Positions 50,483 through 58,182 of a stretch of 64,000 nt of DNA are shown here, one piece after another. The stretch covers positions 186,001 through 250,000 of the forward strand of contig JAPJQV010000002.1 in the NCBI GenBank assembly GCA_030824965.1, read 5' to 3'. Numbering within the stretch: the first letter of the stretch is position 1; each line of letters begins with the position of its first letter. The notes under the pieces are model-generated. The model was not told the origin of the DNA and did not search any database. It saw only the letters and a program-made list of their open reading frames with translations. This DNA comes from Micavibrio sp. (lineage in GTDB: Bacteria; Pseudomonadota; Alphaproteobacteria; Micavibrionales; Micavibrionaceae). The translations under genes were made by a program, and so were the position numbers.

Positions 50483-50899
50483 TCATGCGGGCGAAGGAGT
50501 TGCGTCGCCATCCGCCTTTTTAAATGCCGGAACCATGGATTTACCGTCGACGAAATAATTGCGCGTACCCTGATCATAAACGCAAAATATATCCGAGCCT
50601 AAGGACTTGGACACATCCTCGCCCGTAAATTTGCTCGGTACCGTGATTAGAACAGCATCGCCACCCCAGTAATCGTCATTGACGACAAAATCGTCATAGA
50701 CCTGAATGATCTTTATATGTTCGTTATCATCATAAGGCAGGATCACTTCGCCCTGCTCGAAAAGACGGAGCAAGCGCTCCATGACGGCATAACGGGAGTT
50801 GCGGCCTTTATCCGGCGCATCGAATGCGATCATTGGCGAAATGGCATAGGTTCTTTGCCCTGTAAAAGGCACGACACTTTTTTGGCTTAACTCAGTCAT
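50483..50899 (-). CDS. hypothetical phage protein (138 aa)
   Basis: Of three nearby in-frame ATGs, the one at 50899 stands best relative to an AGAG site. The protein is soluble, with strands AVLITVPSKF and IFCVYDQGTRNYFVDGKSM and a helix RYAVMERLLRLFEQGEV. It lies between tail tubular A and the secreted cargo gene. Not recognised as any virion family. Confidence 0.5.
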   Translation of the reverse strand: MTELSQKSVVPFTGQRTYAISPMIAFDAPDKGRNSRYAVMERLLRLFEQGEVILPYDDNEHIKIIQVYDDFVVNDDYWGGDAVLITVPSKFTGEDVSKSLGSDIFCVYDQGTRNYFVDGKSMVPAFKKADGDATPSPA

Positions 50900-50940
50900 C
50901 ATCACTCTATACGCGCCGTGCAAAGCTTATGTCAAATAAA

Positions 50941-51507
50941 TTATCTCCGCGCATCTATCAGCGGGAAATGTTCCAGCCTGTTGGGCGTATCCTGCTGCGC
51001 GTCGATCTGGCGGGCTTTGGCAAATTCCTGCTCGGCCATTTTAATGATGACATCGGCGCGGGAGGTATTCTCTGTCAGCGGAATGCAAAACTCCGCCGCA
51101 AGCCGTGCGATTACCGCCGTATCGAAATAAGGCGGACAGGCTTCTTCCGCCGTGCGGTAGATATAAGTTAAAACGACTTCCCCGGAATTGGCCTGAAGCG
51201 TGTCACGGTAAATTCTGAAATTTAAACCTCGCCCCCGTCCGCCGCTTCCCGCCGATAAAGCGCGCAGGAAATCGTTTGGCAATTGATAGGCATACTGGTA
51301 ATCCGCAACAGGCGGTGCTTCCAGCCTTGTCAAAGCAATCTGCTTGGTTGCGAAACTCCAGGCATAGCTGGACAGCACGGCATCGCGCGCAGGGCCGTAG
51401 AGTAAATTGGCGATCTCGCTTTCCGCCGATCCATCCATAAAAGACGTAATCGGTTTCGCGCCGATTTTGACGAGAGCGCGGGAACACAATCCGATATCGT
51501 TGAGCAT
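50941..51507 (-). CDS. phage tail tubular protein A-like (T7 gp11-like) gatekeeper
   Basis: 188 residues from the ATG at 51507 (AAGGAAG upstream). The N-terminus MLNDIGLCSRALVKIGAKPITSFMDGSAESEIANLLYGPARDAVLSSYAWSFA is the pattern of gp11/gp4-like adaptor proteins. The middle strand-rich part has YQYAYQLPNDFLRAL, also usual in this family. It forms the ring between portal and nozzle. Confidence 0.78.
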   Translation of the reverse strand: MLNDIGLCSRALVKIGAKPITSFMDGSAESEIANLLYGPARDAVLSSYAWSFATKQIALTRLEAPPVADYQYAYQLPNDFLRALSAGSGGRGRGLNFRIYRDTLQANSGEVVLTYIYRTAEEACPPYFDTAVIARLAAEFCIPLTENTSRADVIIKMAEQEFAKARQIDAQQDTPNRLEHFPLIDARR

Positions 51508-51522
51508 TTTATTCTTCCTTAT

Positions 51523-51559
51523 AAAAAAAACGGACTCCGCAATCTCTCGCGGAGTCCGT
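51523..51559 (-). terminator. intrinsic terminator downstream of the capsid genes
   Basis: ACGGACTCCGC (51530-51540) and GCGGAGTCCGT (51549-51559) form a perfect 11-bp stem with an 8-base loop. A T-run of seven to eight follows on the minus strand. It resembles the Tphi position after gp10 in T7. Confidence 0.92.
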
Positions 51560-51663
51560 CCTGGTTTGACAGGGACTGGCAAGCCGTTCTCATTTGGCAT
51601 GAAAAAATCCACCGTCTGACGCGATGGATGGAAACGGCCTCGCTACTTCTGCTCTGACTGGCG

Positions 51664-51906
51664 TCAGGCTACGAAGGCGGCAACGGTCACAACTGTGCCG
51701 GTATTGCCCGTGACGATGTAAAAAACAGTCGACGGGGTGCCATCCGTGTCAATATTGGCGATGATCAGGTCGTTGACCTTCAGCATCGAAGCGGCGGAAT
51801 TAAAGTAACCAGCGCCTGTGACGGCACTGTCGAACGTGGTGTAGTGCCACAGCGTGAAACTGTTGGCATAGGCCAGCACGCTTAAGTCTTTGGATAGGTA
51901 AGCCAT
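51664..51906 (-). CDS. small phage protein, possible capsid decoration (80 aa)
   Basis: The start at 51906 follows GGAG (the longer frame overlaps the capsid gene). Strand-rich, with YANSFTLWHYTTFDS, GYFNSAASMLKVNDLIIANI and a Val/Thr-rich end. Small proteins of this kind lie directly after the capsid gene in many podoviruses and siphoviruses and may coat the capsid. Position-based call. Confidence 0.6.
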   Translation of the reverse strand: MAYLSKDLSVLAYANSFTLWHYTTFDSAVTGAGYFNSAASMLKVNDLIIANIDTDGTPSTVFYIVTGNTGTVVTVAAFVA

Positions 51907-51932
51907 TATTAGATCTCCTTTGATTTCTGAAA

Positions 51933-52763
51933 TTAATCCGGCGTCTCGTCGCAAGACACGACAACCACGCCTGCGCCATCGATCAAAACTGCGCCCTGGC
52001 TCATCATGTTGTTGACGAAATGCGCCGCACGGTCGCCGTGCCAGGTAATATCCGTCTGGACATCTGAGCCGGATGCATGGCCGATAGCGTTCTTGTGAAA
52101 CCAGAAAGTTTTACGAATATCGTTGCCGTCGATTGGCAGGCCCGAATGCGGGATCCATGTGGTCCCGAGCCATTTCTTTGCTTGCGTTCCCTTGTACGGA
52201 AGATCGTCGCTGCCGATGAATTCGGAAGATGAAAATTCTGTGATCTTTAAAAGTTCGGACCATTGCTGCCAGCCGACGATGGCAAATCTTTGACCGTCAT
52301 CCGGCACGTCGTTTTCGCCGAGCAATTCGAAAGCTTTTAAAACCTTGTCGCGCGTCATGCCGATATTGGCGTCAGCTATCGTCAATGTGCTCGCCGTCGA
52401 GAGCGCTGAGATAATCAGGTCATCGGTTTTGCGGCCCAGCGCATAAGCTCCGGCATTGGCAATGACCTGGCGTTCGTCATGATTGACTTTCAGTTCGTCA
52501 AGACGGTCGACCCAATCCCCGGCATAATAATCGGTGAGCGCGCATTCAATCGTCGTATGCGACAAATTCATTACCGGCACCATGCCTGCGTTGGATTTAG
52601 TGGAGGCTGTGCCTTTCCCGACCTTCTGGAAGACAGTGGATGAACCTTTGACGTTGGGAATGGACCGAACGGCGCCGCGCAGCTTGGAACCGAGACGCTG
52701 ATAGGATTCGTGAACTTCTCTTTCGAACTGCTTCACGAAGGCAGTATTGATGGATGTCGACAT
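51933..52763 (-). CDS. phage major capsid protein
   Basis: 276 residues. It begins MSTSINTAFVKQFEREVHESYQRLGSKLRGAVR, and later has CALTDYYAGDWVDRLDELKVNHDERQVIANAGAYALGRKTDDLI and GWQQWSELLKI, a recognisable capsid pattern of alphaproteobacterial podovirus-type prophages. Position between scaffold and tail tubular A fits. Forms the icosahedral shell. Confidence 0.83.
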   Translation of the reverse strand: MSTSINTAFVKQFEREVHESYQRLGSKLRGAVRSIPNVKGSSTVFQKVGKGTASTKSNAGMVPVMNLSHTTIECALTDYYAGDWVDRLDELKVNHDERQVIANAGAYALGRKTDDLIISALSTASTLTIADANIGMTRDKVLKAFELLGENDVPDDGQRFAIVGWQQWSELLKITEFSSSEFIGSDDLPYKGTQAKKWLGTTWIPHSGLPIDGNDIRKTFWFHKNAIGHASGSDVQTDITWHGDRAAHFVNNMMSQGAVLIDGAGVVVVSCDETPD

Positions 52764-53063
52764 TAAATCGAACCTTTCATGGCTAATGATGTTGGTAAAA
52801 TGACGCTGCGGGTTTGCTGTTATTTCAGGCCCGTATTGTCTTCGGAATTTTACGAGGCGGATGAAATCCGTTGTCTCGAAGAAGAAAAATATGACTTTTT
52901 TGTGTCAATGTTATTTGCCGGAACTCATAGAAAGACCTTGCCAATTGGCGTAAAAAGGTTAAATATACGGTTACGACAAATAATAATAAAACTGCGTATT
53001 ACTTAGAGTGTGTGTGCCCGTTAATATCTAACCTTGCGCCGTCAGGCGTGGAGCACACGAAAA

Positions 53064-53465
53064 ATGATAGCAAAGCTTATGACCGTATTTAGCACCGACG
53101 ACTTAGACGATGGTACAAATGACGCGCTGGACATGTCCCGCCGCGAATATCCTCGCCGCGCTGCCGATAAATGCATCGGTCTCGTCAACGGTCAGGCCGT
53201 TCCGATACTCGACTGGTCGCAAGGCGGCGTCCGCGTTCTTGGCGACAGCCGCACCGTTAGAATTGGCGACGACATCAATGTCATGCTGAAATTCCATCTC
53301 AATGATGAAATGATCGACGTCAATCACCGCGCGAAAGTCGTGCGTAAATCGGCCGAATTTTTTGCGGTTAAATTCGCGCCCCTGACGAATGAAATCAAAA
53401 ATACATTCCAGCAGGTTATCGACAGCTTTAACGCTGAAGAATTTGCCACGAGCCAGGCCCATTGA
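53064..53465 (+). CDS. PilZ-domain protein (c-di-GMP receptor), plus-strand cargo gene
   Basis: 133 residues from the ATG at 53064. Both halves of the c-di-GMP-binding signature are present: RxxxR in SRREYPRR (R27, R31) and D-x-S-x-x-G in DWSQGG (D50 to G55), at the usual distance. The domain occupies most of the protein. It is the only plus-strand gene within the particle cassette, has its own terminator, and splits the scaffold-capsid pair. This looks like insertion of a host-type gene. It could let the element act on biofilm or motility control. Confidence 0.83.
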   Translation: MIAKLMTVFSTDDLDDGTNDALDMSRREYPRRAADKCIGLVNGQAVPILDWSQGGVRVLGDSRTVRIGDDINVMLKFHLNDEMIDVNHRAKVVRKSAEFFAVKFAPLTNEIKNTFQQVIDSFNAEEFATSQAH

Positions 53466-53471
53466 TTTGAA

Positions 53472-53498
53472 AAAACCTGCCAAACCGGCGGGTTTTTT
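53472..53498 (+). terminator. intrinsic terminator of the PilZ gene
   Basis: AAAACCTGCC and GGCGGGTTTT form a 10-bp stem (one G-T pair) with a 5-base loop, then T6. It starts 7 bases past the PilZ stop codon and also faces the converging scaffold gene. Confidence 0.85.
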
Positions 53499-53504
53499 AT
53501 TATC

Positions 53505-54215
53505 TTAATTCTTGTATATTTTTTCAAAGCCCTCGGTGACCTTTGCTATGAAAGAGGGATCTTTATCGCGCCAGTATTTCGGATTCTTCATCATGGAATA
53601 AAGATCGCCCTCGCCTGATACAGCAAGACCTTCCTCGCCTTTTAAATTCGGCTGGTCCGATTTCATCATGCGGTGAAGGGCCATGATACCTTCATAGGAA
53701 CAGGAAAGACCTTCGAGTATGTCCGCCGGTAAATTCTTTCTGCCGAAAGCGAGCAGCTGGCGCGAAATTTCTTTCCACTGATCGACGCCGCCGAATTTAT
53801 CGACCAAACGTTCGACTTCGCGGTCGGCCTGGAATTCCGCCGCCATTTCAACGATAAGCGGCACCAGCTTTTCGGCAGCAATATTATAAACTTCCTGGAC
53901 CTGCTCTTCCGTAAAGCCTTTATGCAGCAGACGTTCATTCAGTTCTTCGTCTATATCGAACAGATCGTTCGGTATAGATACTTTGTAATCCTTGGCGCTT
54001 GCCGGGACGCCCATCGCTTTTTGCAGGCGGGTTTTATCGTCCTGCGGCACCATCGTCGAAAGTTTCTTTTCCAGCGCGAGATACGACGATACCAACGCCT
54101 CGATGCGGATTTCTTCTTTTTTCGTATCCCAGAATTTATCCGGGATATTTGCGGGTTTACTGGCGCTTTGTGCTTTTGTTTCGACTGCCGCCGTCAACAG
54201 GTTTTCATCAGACAT
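53505..54215 (-). CDS. phage capsid assembly scaffolding protein (T7 gp9-like)
   Basis: 236 residues, acidic and helical: IPDKFWDTKKEEIRIEALVSSYLALEKKL, then DLFDIDEELNERLLHKGFTEEQVQEVYNIAAEKLVPLIVEM. The C-terminal KYWRDKDPSFIAKVTEGFEKIY is a typical capsid-contact end of such proteins. It overlaps the portal gene by 8 bp and lies before the capsid gene. Confidence 0.78.
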   Translation of the reverse strand: MSDENLLTAAVETKAQSASKPANIPDKFWDTKKEEIRIEALVSSYLALEKKLSTMVPQDDKTRLQKAMGVPASAKDYKVSIPNDLFDIDEELNERLLHKGFTEEQVQEVYNIAAEKLVPLIVEMAAEFQADREVERLVDKFGGVDQWKEISRQLLAFGRKNLPADILEGLSCSYEGIMALHRMMKSDQPNLKGEEGLAVSGEGDLYSMMKNPKYWRDKDPSFIAKVTEGFEKIYKN

Positions 54216-55665
54216 TCTTTTCTCCTAGGATTTCAGTTTCAGTTTCGGGATTTTTTAGAAGGTCGGGAGATACGCCCAGCGCCTCGCCCAGATATTTTGC
54301 AGCTTTGACCGTATCGACAGAGGCCAATGCCTCCGGTCCCAGATTTTGTATGCCTTGCAACCAGCTCAGCGTCGTTTGCACATGACGCTGCGACATCGAC
54401 TTTGCCAATGGCGAGCGATAATCGATTTCGACGATGCGCCCGTCGATAGCGAGATCCGGCACCTCGCCGCGACGCCTTAGGATCGAATACCCTCTTTGAA
54501 TAAGGGGGTTCAAAAGTTCGCTTTGCAAACGCCCGTAAGTAGCGCCGAGCAATAAGGCCATTTCATTACTGCGCTCCAGAACTTCGGTCGCCGTCATCCG
54601 CTTACTGTTTAACTGCGGCAGGCGGTCGATTAAAAGAGCATGACGGATATTCGCCCGCAAATCATCGATAACGATTTGCGAGACATCGAACCGGCCCGGC
54701 ATTTCCAATGGAGTCAATCCTTTCGATCCTACCGCTTTTGGTATGATGGCTCCCGGGACTAACTCGATATTGGCGGGATTGAGAATTCCGTCATCATCGG
54801 CCTGCCAGATTCCGGTTACGGCTATCGACGCGTTTTTTAAAATCAGCTCGACGACTTTATTGGCTGTTTTAATATCCGGCAGTATTTTCATCACCGGAGA
54901 GCGTCCGTAAATCTCCCCGGGAGATTTCATCCAGCGAAAATTGATAACAGGAGACTGCGGCAATTTTTGTTTCGCAAGAAATATTTCTTCGTCTGCCAGA
55001 CAGGCCGCAAACAAATAGGCGTTTCCATCGGGTATGACAGATTCCAAAACCTTGAACTGTTCCTGCGCGTCTTTCGTACCGGCATGGATAACGCGCTCGG
55101 GAAGTTCGCCTAAAGGATAGCGCGATTTCAATTGGTCAAGCGTCAGACACAAGGTACGAAAAGTGCCGTCCAAGAAACCGTTATTGCCTTCTTCCAGAAC
55201 GACATCCGTCAACGGGATGGAAGAAAATCTGAAAGCTGAATAATTGCCCGGATCCGCTTCTTCAAACGCGATACTGGCCGTCCCTGCGACGACAAGATCG
55301 AGATAGGCCTGATGAATTTCCATGGCGAAATTTGACCGGTCGAAATGCGCCTGCAGGATCTTTCCCGCTTTTTCTAAAACCGGCGTTAAATTCCGGGCCT
55401 CCTCTTCATTGAGCTGCGGGCCGGGTTTCAATCCGAACCACGGAGTCCAGATCGGCGTTAAATGCCCGAAAAGACTTGCCGCAAGTTGATCCACCGCATC
55501 AAGGGCCGTTGCGTCGTATAATCTTTCGGACTTTCGGCCAGGCCCGCCCCCTGCAGGGGCGGATCTGAGCGGCAATGCAAATTCATAACAATCCTGCCAC
55601 AGATTTTCCCATGCGCTGCGCTTCGCCTTTGCTTTCGCATGACGGGAAATTATTTCTTCGATCAT
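54208..55665 (-). CDS. phage portal (head-tail connector, T7 gp8-like)
   Basis: 485 residues. RSAWENLWQDCYEFALPLR at the N-terminus, then RLYDATALDAVDQLAASLFGHLTPIWTPWFGLK, PVINFRWMKSPGEIYGRSPVMKILPDIKTANKVVELILKNA and MTATEVLERSNEMALLLGATYGRLQSELLNPLIQRGYSIL. This is the standard podoviral portal pattern at near-standard length. It forms the dodecameric DNA gate used by the terminase. Confidence 0.9.
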   Translation of the reverse strand: MIEEIISRHAKAKAKRSAWENLWQDCYEFALPLRSAPAGGGPGRKSERLYDATALDAVDQLAASLFGHLTPIWTPWFGLKPGPQLNEEEARNLTPVLEKAGKILQAHFDRSNFAMEIHQAYLDLVVAGTASIAFEEADPGNYSAFRFSSIPLTDVVLEEGNNGFLDGTFRTLCLTLDQLKSRYPLGELPERVIHAGTKDAQEQFKVLESVIPDGNAYLFAACLADEEIFLAKQKLPQSPVINFRWMKSPGEIYGRSPVMKILPDIKTANKVVELILKNASIAVTGIWQADDDGILNPANIELVPGAIIPKAVGSKGLTPLEMPGRFDVSQIVIDDLRANIRHALLIDRLPQLNSKRMTATEVLERSNEMALLLGATYGRLQSELLNPLIQRGYSILRRRGEVPDLAIDGRIVEIDYRSPLAKSMSQRHVQTTLSWLQGIQNLGPEALASVDTVKAAKYLGEALGVSPDLLKNPETETEILGEKNV

Positions 55666-55672
55666 AATATAT

Positions 55673-55933
55673 TCATTCCCCCAGCAAAGTCTTGCGTGGC
55701 GCGATCAAATCGTTTTGCGACAATACGCCGCGAAACCCTGTCAAAATCGTGCCTAGACGAGAACGGCTGCGCTTTAAAACATTTTCCGCCCGCTCCTGAA
55801 GCTTTTCCTCCTCCGAAGGCTCGCCCGTTGCCGGCGGTTCATAACTTGGTGCTGTCGGTACATAGACAACCTGTTGCACTTGTTGCCCATTAGTTACAGA
55901 CGGGGCTTTTGAGCGCCCGGAAAAACTGCCCAT
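55673..55933 (-). CDS. small phage protein preceding the portal gene (86 aa)
   Basis: A Pro/Gln-rich N-terminal half (YVPTAPSYEPPATGEP) followed by a charged helix and the segment RSRSRLGTILTGFRGVLSQNDLIAPRKTLLGE. Proteins ending in an ILTG.RG...KTLLG motif commonly sit directly before T7-like portal genes in bacterial prophages. Role in head assembly is likely but not known. Confidence 0.6.
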   Translation of the reverse strand: MGSFSGRSKAPSVTNGQQVQQVVYVPTAPSYEPPATGEPSEEEKLQERAENVLKRSRSRLGTILTGFRGVLSQNDLIAPRKTLLGE

Positions 55934-55962
55934 TGGAATAGACTCCTAATTTGAATGATTTT

Positions 55963-56331
55963 TTAATTCGTCAGATGTTTATAAAGCTGCCATGGCGTTA
56001 AAACCTTCCAGGAATGAAGGCCAAGGACGCGCTTTACCGCTTCGACGCAAGTGAACAAAGAAACAGGCAAAGCTTTCAGCGGCGCAGCTTTCAATTGTGT
56101 TTCCACGACTGTATTGCCCCGGTTTTTAAGCCATACCGGCAGGTCGAAATTTCGCGGCAGGTAATGCAGCTCGATCTCCGTCTTATGCGCCAACGGATCG
56201 AGGGTTATCCAGTGATCGCCTTTTTTCAAAATAATGAAACAATGGCGAAAACCGTTTTTTAAAAGTTTGAGATAGGAAAGTTCGGTTTGCCCGGAGAAAA
56301 CGACCCAGGCTTTTTCATCCGCATCAGGCAT
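55963..56331 (-). CDS. conserved phage protein (122 aa), possible cysteine-peptidase-like fold
   Basis: The sequence has LLKNGFRHCFIILKKGDHWITLDPLAHKTEIELHYL and later LFTCVEAVKRVLGLHSWKVLTPWQLYKHL. A His-Cys strand, a following LDP and a separate Cys helix recall permuted NlpC/papain-like folds, but the catalytic order cannot be shown. It overlaps the next gene by 8 bp. Found here at the head end of the particle operon. Confidence 0.5.
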   Translation of the reverse strand: MPDADEKAWVVFSGQTELSYLKLLKNGFRHCFIILKKGDHWITLDPLAHKTEIELHYLPRNFDLPVWLKNRGNTVVETQLKAAPLKALPVSLFTCVEAVKRVLGLHSWKVLTPWQLYKHLTN

Positions 56332-56740
56332 GGCAAAATTCCATTTCCTTTTGAGCCCATGAAAAAGATTTTTTGCTTACAATTCCTTTTGCGGTCATTG
56401 GTTCTTCCATGCGGGATAAAGCTTCATTCCACAAACCATAAGCGCGGATTTCTTTTTGATATCTTTGATCGGGAGGTAACATTCGGCGTCCGTAATATCG
56501 TAAGACATAGAGATGATCCATCTGCAAACGGCGTCCGCGATATAATCGTTCCATCACCTTATAAATGTCGATCGGTTCACAGGGACGTTTCACAAGCGAA
56601 AGTCCTGCCGATATTCGCGCTCCGTCTTCTCTGGCCATCTGGTTTTGAATGAACCAGAACCATGCTTCTTCCGCGGACTCAAAAGGAATAGTCTCGACAT
56701 CCGGTTGAGGTTTAGGGGCATAATTTATTCTTGGCGGCAT
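56324..56740 (-). CDS. conserved phage hypothetical protein (138 aa), first gene of the cassette
   Basis: GGAGAGC precedes the ATG. The pattern AWFWFIQNQMAREDGARI ... RPCEPIDIYKVMERLYRGRRLQMDHLYVLRYYGRRMLPPDQRYQKEIRAYGLWNEALSRM ... KGIV is one I associate with small proteins next to alphaproteobacterial prophage structural genes; the basic middle could bind DNA. First gene of the leftward operon, so its upstream region probably holds the particle promoter. Confidence 0.5.
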   Translation of the reverse strand: MPPRINYAPKPQPDVETIPFESAEEAWFWFIQNQMAREDGARISAGLSLVKRPCEPIDIYKVMERLYRGRRLQMDHLYVLRYYGRRMLPPDQRYQKEIRAYGLWNEALSRMEEPMTAKGIVSKKSFSWAQKEMEFCHA

Positions 56741-56841
56741 GAGCTCTCCTTGTTTTTGTGGTGAAGACGGATTTGTTCCCTTTATGTTCTAATTATATGC
56801 TAGGATTAATTTACTCTGTCAAGCAAAATTATATGATTATC

Positions 56842-56885
56842 TTCCTATATCTAGGAATGTAGACTTATGTCATATTTATAGACAT
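56842..56885. promoter_or_regulatory. two palindromes, likely operators of the S24-family regulator
   Basis: TTCCTA-n4-TAGGAA (56842-56857) is a perfect 6+6 palindrome. ATGTC-n9-GACAT (56867-56885) overlaps the start codon of the regulator gene. The region between the regulator and the first cassette gene is strongly AT-rich and also contains two copies of ATTATATG. Autoregulation, with possible control of the leftward particle operon, is a reasonable inference. Confidence 0.5.
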
Positions 56886-57525
56886 GATTACACATGAAGG
56901 CATCTGGTCAGCCATAGACCGCTTAGCAACGAGTTTTGGATATTCAACATCCGGTCTGTCAAAAAAGGCAGGCCTCGATCCGACTGCATTCAATCGCAGC
57001 AAAAGATTCGGCCCAGACGGCAAACCGCGCTGGCCGTCTACGGAAAGCATTTCACGCGTGTTGGCCGCAACGGGCGCAACCCTGTCGGAATTTATGACCC
57101 TGATGGGAGAAGACGAAACATCGGCCAAGCCCGGACCGACCATTCCGGTAATCGGCTATGCACAGGCTGGCACTAAAGGATATTTCGACGATGCCGGTTA
57201 TCCTGTCGGCGATGGCTGGGATCATATTCAGTTTCCCGGCATCGATTCTTTTCAGAACCGCGCCTATTCACTGGAAATTACGGGTAATTCGATGGAGCCG
57301 CTTTACCGCGCCGGTGATCGCCTGATCGTCGCTCCGGGCGCTGCGGTGCGTCGAGGCGACCGGGTTGTCGTTCGCACGTTGAAAGGCGAAGTCATGGTGA
57401 AAGAGCTTATTCGCCAGACTGCCAGCAAAATAGATCTGAAATCCTTCAATAAGGATTTCAAGGATCTCAGCTTTCCTTTAAGCGATATCGCCTGGGTGGC
57501 CCGCGTTGTTTGGGTCAGTCAGTAA
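56884..57525 (+). CDS. S24-family (LexA/CI-like) helix-turn-helix repressor
   Basis: 213 residues. The N-terminal HTH (about 10-70) has STSGLSKKAGLDPTAFNRSKRFGPDGKPRWPSTESISRVLAATGATLSEF. The C-terminal S24 domain (about 85-213) has SLEITGNSMEPLYRAGDRLIV with the catalytic Ser (G-N-S-M) and RRGDRVVVRTLKGEVMVKEL with the Lys. The HTH is the widespread alphaproteobacterial chromosomal type, so this may be a host gene and not a phage repressor. Its divergent place beside the cassette still makes it the best candidate regulator. Confidence 0.88.
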   Translation: MITHEGIWSAIDRLATSFGYSTSGLSKKAGLDPTAFNRSKRFGPDGKPRWPSTESISRVLAATGATLSEFMTLMGEDETSAKPGPTIPVIGYAQAGTKGYFDDAGYPVGDGWDHIQFPGIDSFQNRAYSLEITGNSMEPLYRAGDRLIVAPGAAVRRGDRVVVRTLKGEVMVKELIRQTASKIDLKSFNKDFKDLSFPLSDIAWVARVVWVSQ

Positions 57526-57545
57526 TTTTTGAAATAAACGTCGTT

Positions 57546-57719
57546 TTATTGCTCAGATAAAAAACCTTCTTTGTCATACCGGCGAAGAAGTTTTTTGTAT
57601 GCTTCATCCTCTAACTTGGGCGTTACCCCGCTGACAAAAGCTTTCGCAATTTGCGGTAAAAAAGCATAAAGGAAAAAATTCCTTGCAAAATACCGGAAAA
57701 TAATCCTAAATTGATCCAT
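57546..57719 (-). CDS. possible small protein (57 aa), weakly supported
   Basis: A minus-strand frame of 57 codons fills the gap between the S24 gene and 57718. It reads MDQFRIIFRYFARNFFLYAF, then PQIAKAFVSG and LEDEAYKKLLRRYDKEGFLSEQ, which looks protein-like: a hydrophobic aromatic N-terminus and an amphipathic helix. No ribosome-binding site is visible and its start overlaps the start of the plus-strand gene. May be chance. Confidence 0.3.
   Translation of the reverse strand: MDQFRIIFRYFARNFFLYAFLPQIAKAFVSGVTPKLEDEAYKKLLRRYDKEGFLSEQ
57558..57596. terminator. hairpin with A and T flanks, probable terminator of the S24 gene
   Basis: CTTCTT and AAGAAG form the core stem around a 13-base loop, extended by AAAAAAC and TTTTTT flanks with one bulge. 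T6 follows on the plus strand and T6 on the minus strand. Confidence 0.55.
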
Positions 57720-58182
57720 GATCAACGAAACCGACCCGACCCCGACAGACCCAACCGAAATCGAAACAGCGGATTCATATCAACCACATCCCCGTCCTGT
57801 TCCCGAACCTGACATAATTTCCAAAGCGATTGCTCAATATAACAGGACGGGAGTCGAAATTTCGGATGAGGAATTTGCAAGACTTAAAAATATGTCCGAG
57901 ACCAAAATTTACTATGAGGATTGCGAAAAGCCGGAAGCCAACAGGGTGTTGCTCGAACAATCGGCCCTGTTCGATATCGCCTTCAGCTATTATTACAGCG
58001 GCGGCGAAAGCGGCGTTATTAATGACGATGCTTTTCGTCTTGCCCTCAAAGCCCAACGCCAAAGTTTGAAAATAATCGAATTTTTTCGCACATTCCGTCG
58101 TAATAAGAGAAAAGATGAATTTCAGCGTGAAAAATATCAGGACGAAATGGCGCGCAAAGATGACCGCCCATTCCATTATTAA
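57718..58182 (+). CDS. hypothetical protein (154 aa)
   Basis: A Pro/Thr/Glu-rich N-terminal 35 residues (DPTPTDPTEIETADSYQPHPRPVPEP) is followed by a helical domain (ISKAIAQYNRTGVEISDEEFARLKNMSETK; FRLALKAQRQSLKIIEFFRTFRRNKRKDEFQREKY) with a basic C-terminal helix. The stop is followed immediately by the next ATG, so the two genes are coupled. No family recognised. Confidence 0.6.
   Translation: MINETDPTPTDPTEIETADSYQPHPRPVPEPDIISKAIAQYNRTGVEISDEEFARLKNMSETKIYYEDCEKPEANRVLLEQSALFDIAFSYYYSGGESGVINDDAFRLALKAQRQSLKIIEFFRTFRRNKRKDEFQREKYQDEMARKDDRPFHY

Larger units (their letters stand above)
42295..56740 (-). mobile_element. T7-like podovirus particle cassette without replication or integration genes
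   Basis: About 14.5 kb, nearly all on the minus strand, in T7 late order: portal, scaffold, capsid, tail tubular A and B, tailspike, small terminase, large terminase, then endolysin, holin and Rz/Rz1. Missing are RNA polymerase, DNA polymerase, primase/helicase, integrase, excisionase and an internal lysogeny operon. No clear T7 gp14-16 ejection proteins are seen, apart from one 158-residue candidate. No tRNA or obvious direct repeats flank it. It is either a decayed prophage or a domesticated particle (gene-transfer-agent-like). All cassette frames are intact, which favours recent acquisition or selection. Confidence 0.8.

Noticed and set aside
52764..53063. 300-bp stretch between capsid and PilZ genes, with a 75-codon plus-strand frame (52779-53006)
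   Set aside because: The frame has no ribosome-binding site and an odd Lys/Arg/Ile-rich end. The region more likely holds the PilZ promoter and leader; nothing else was seen.
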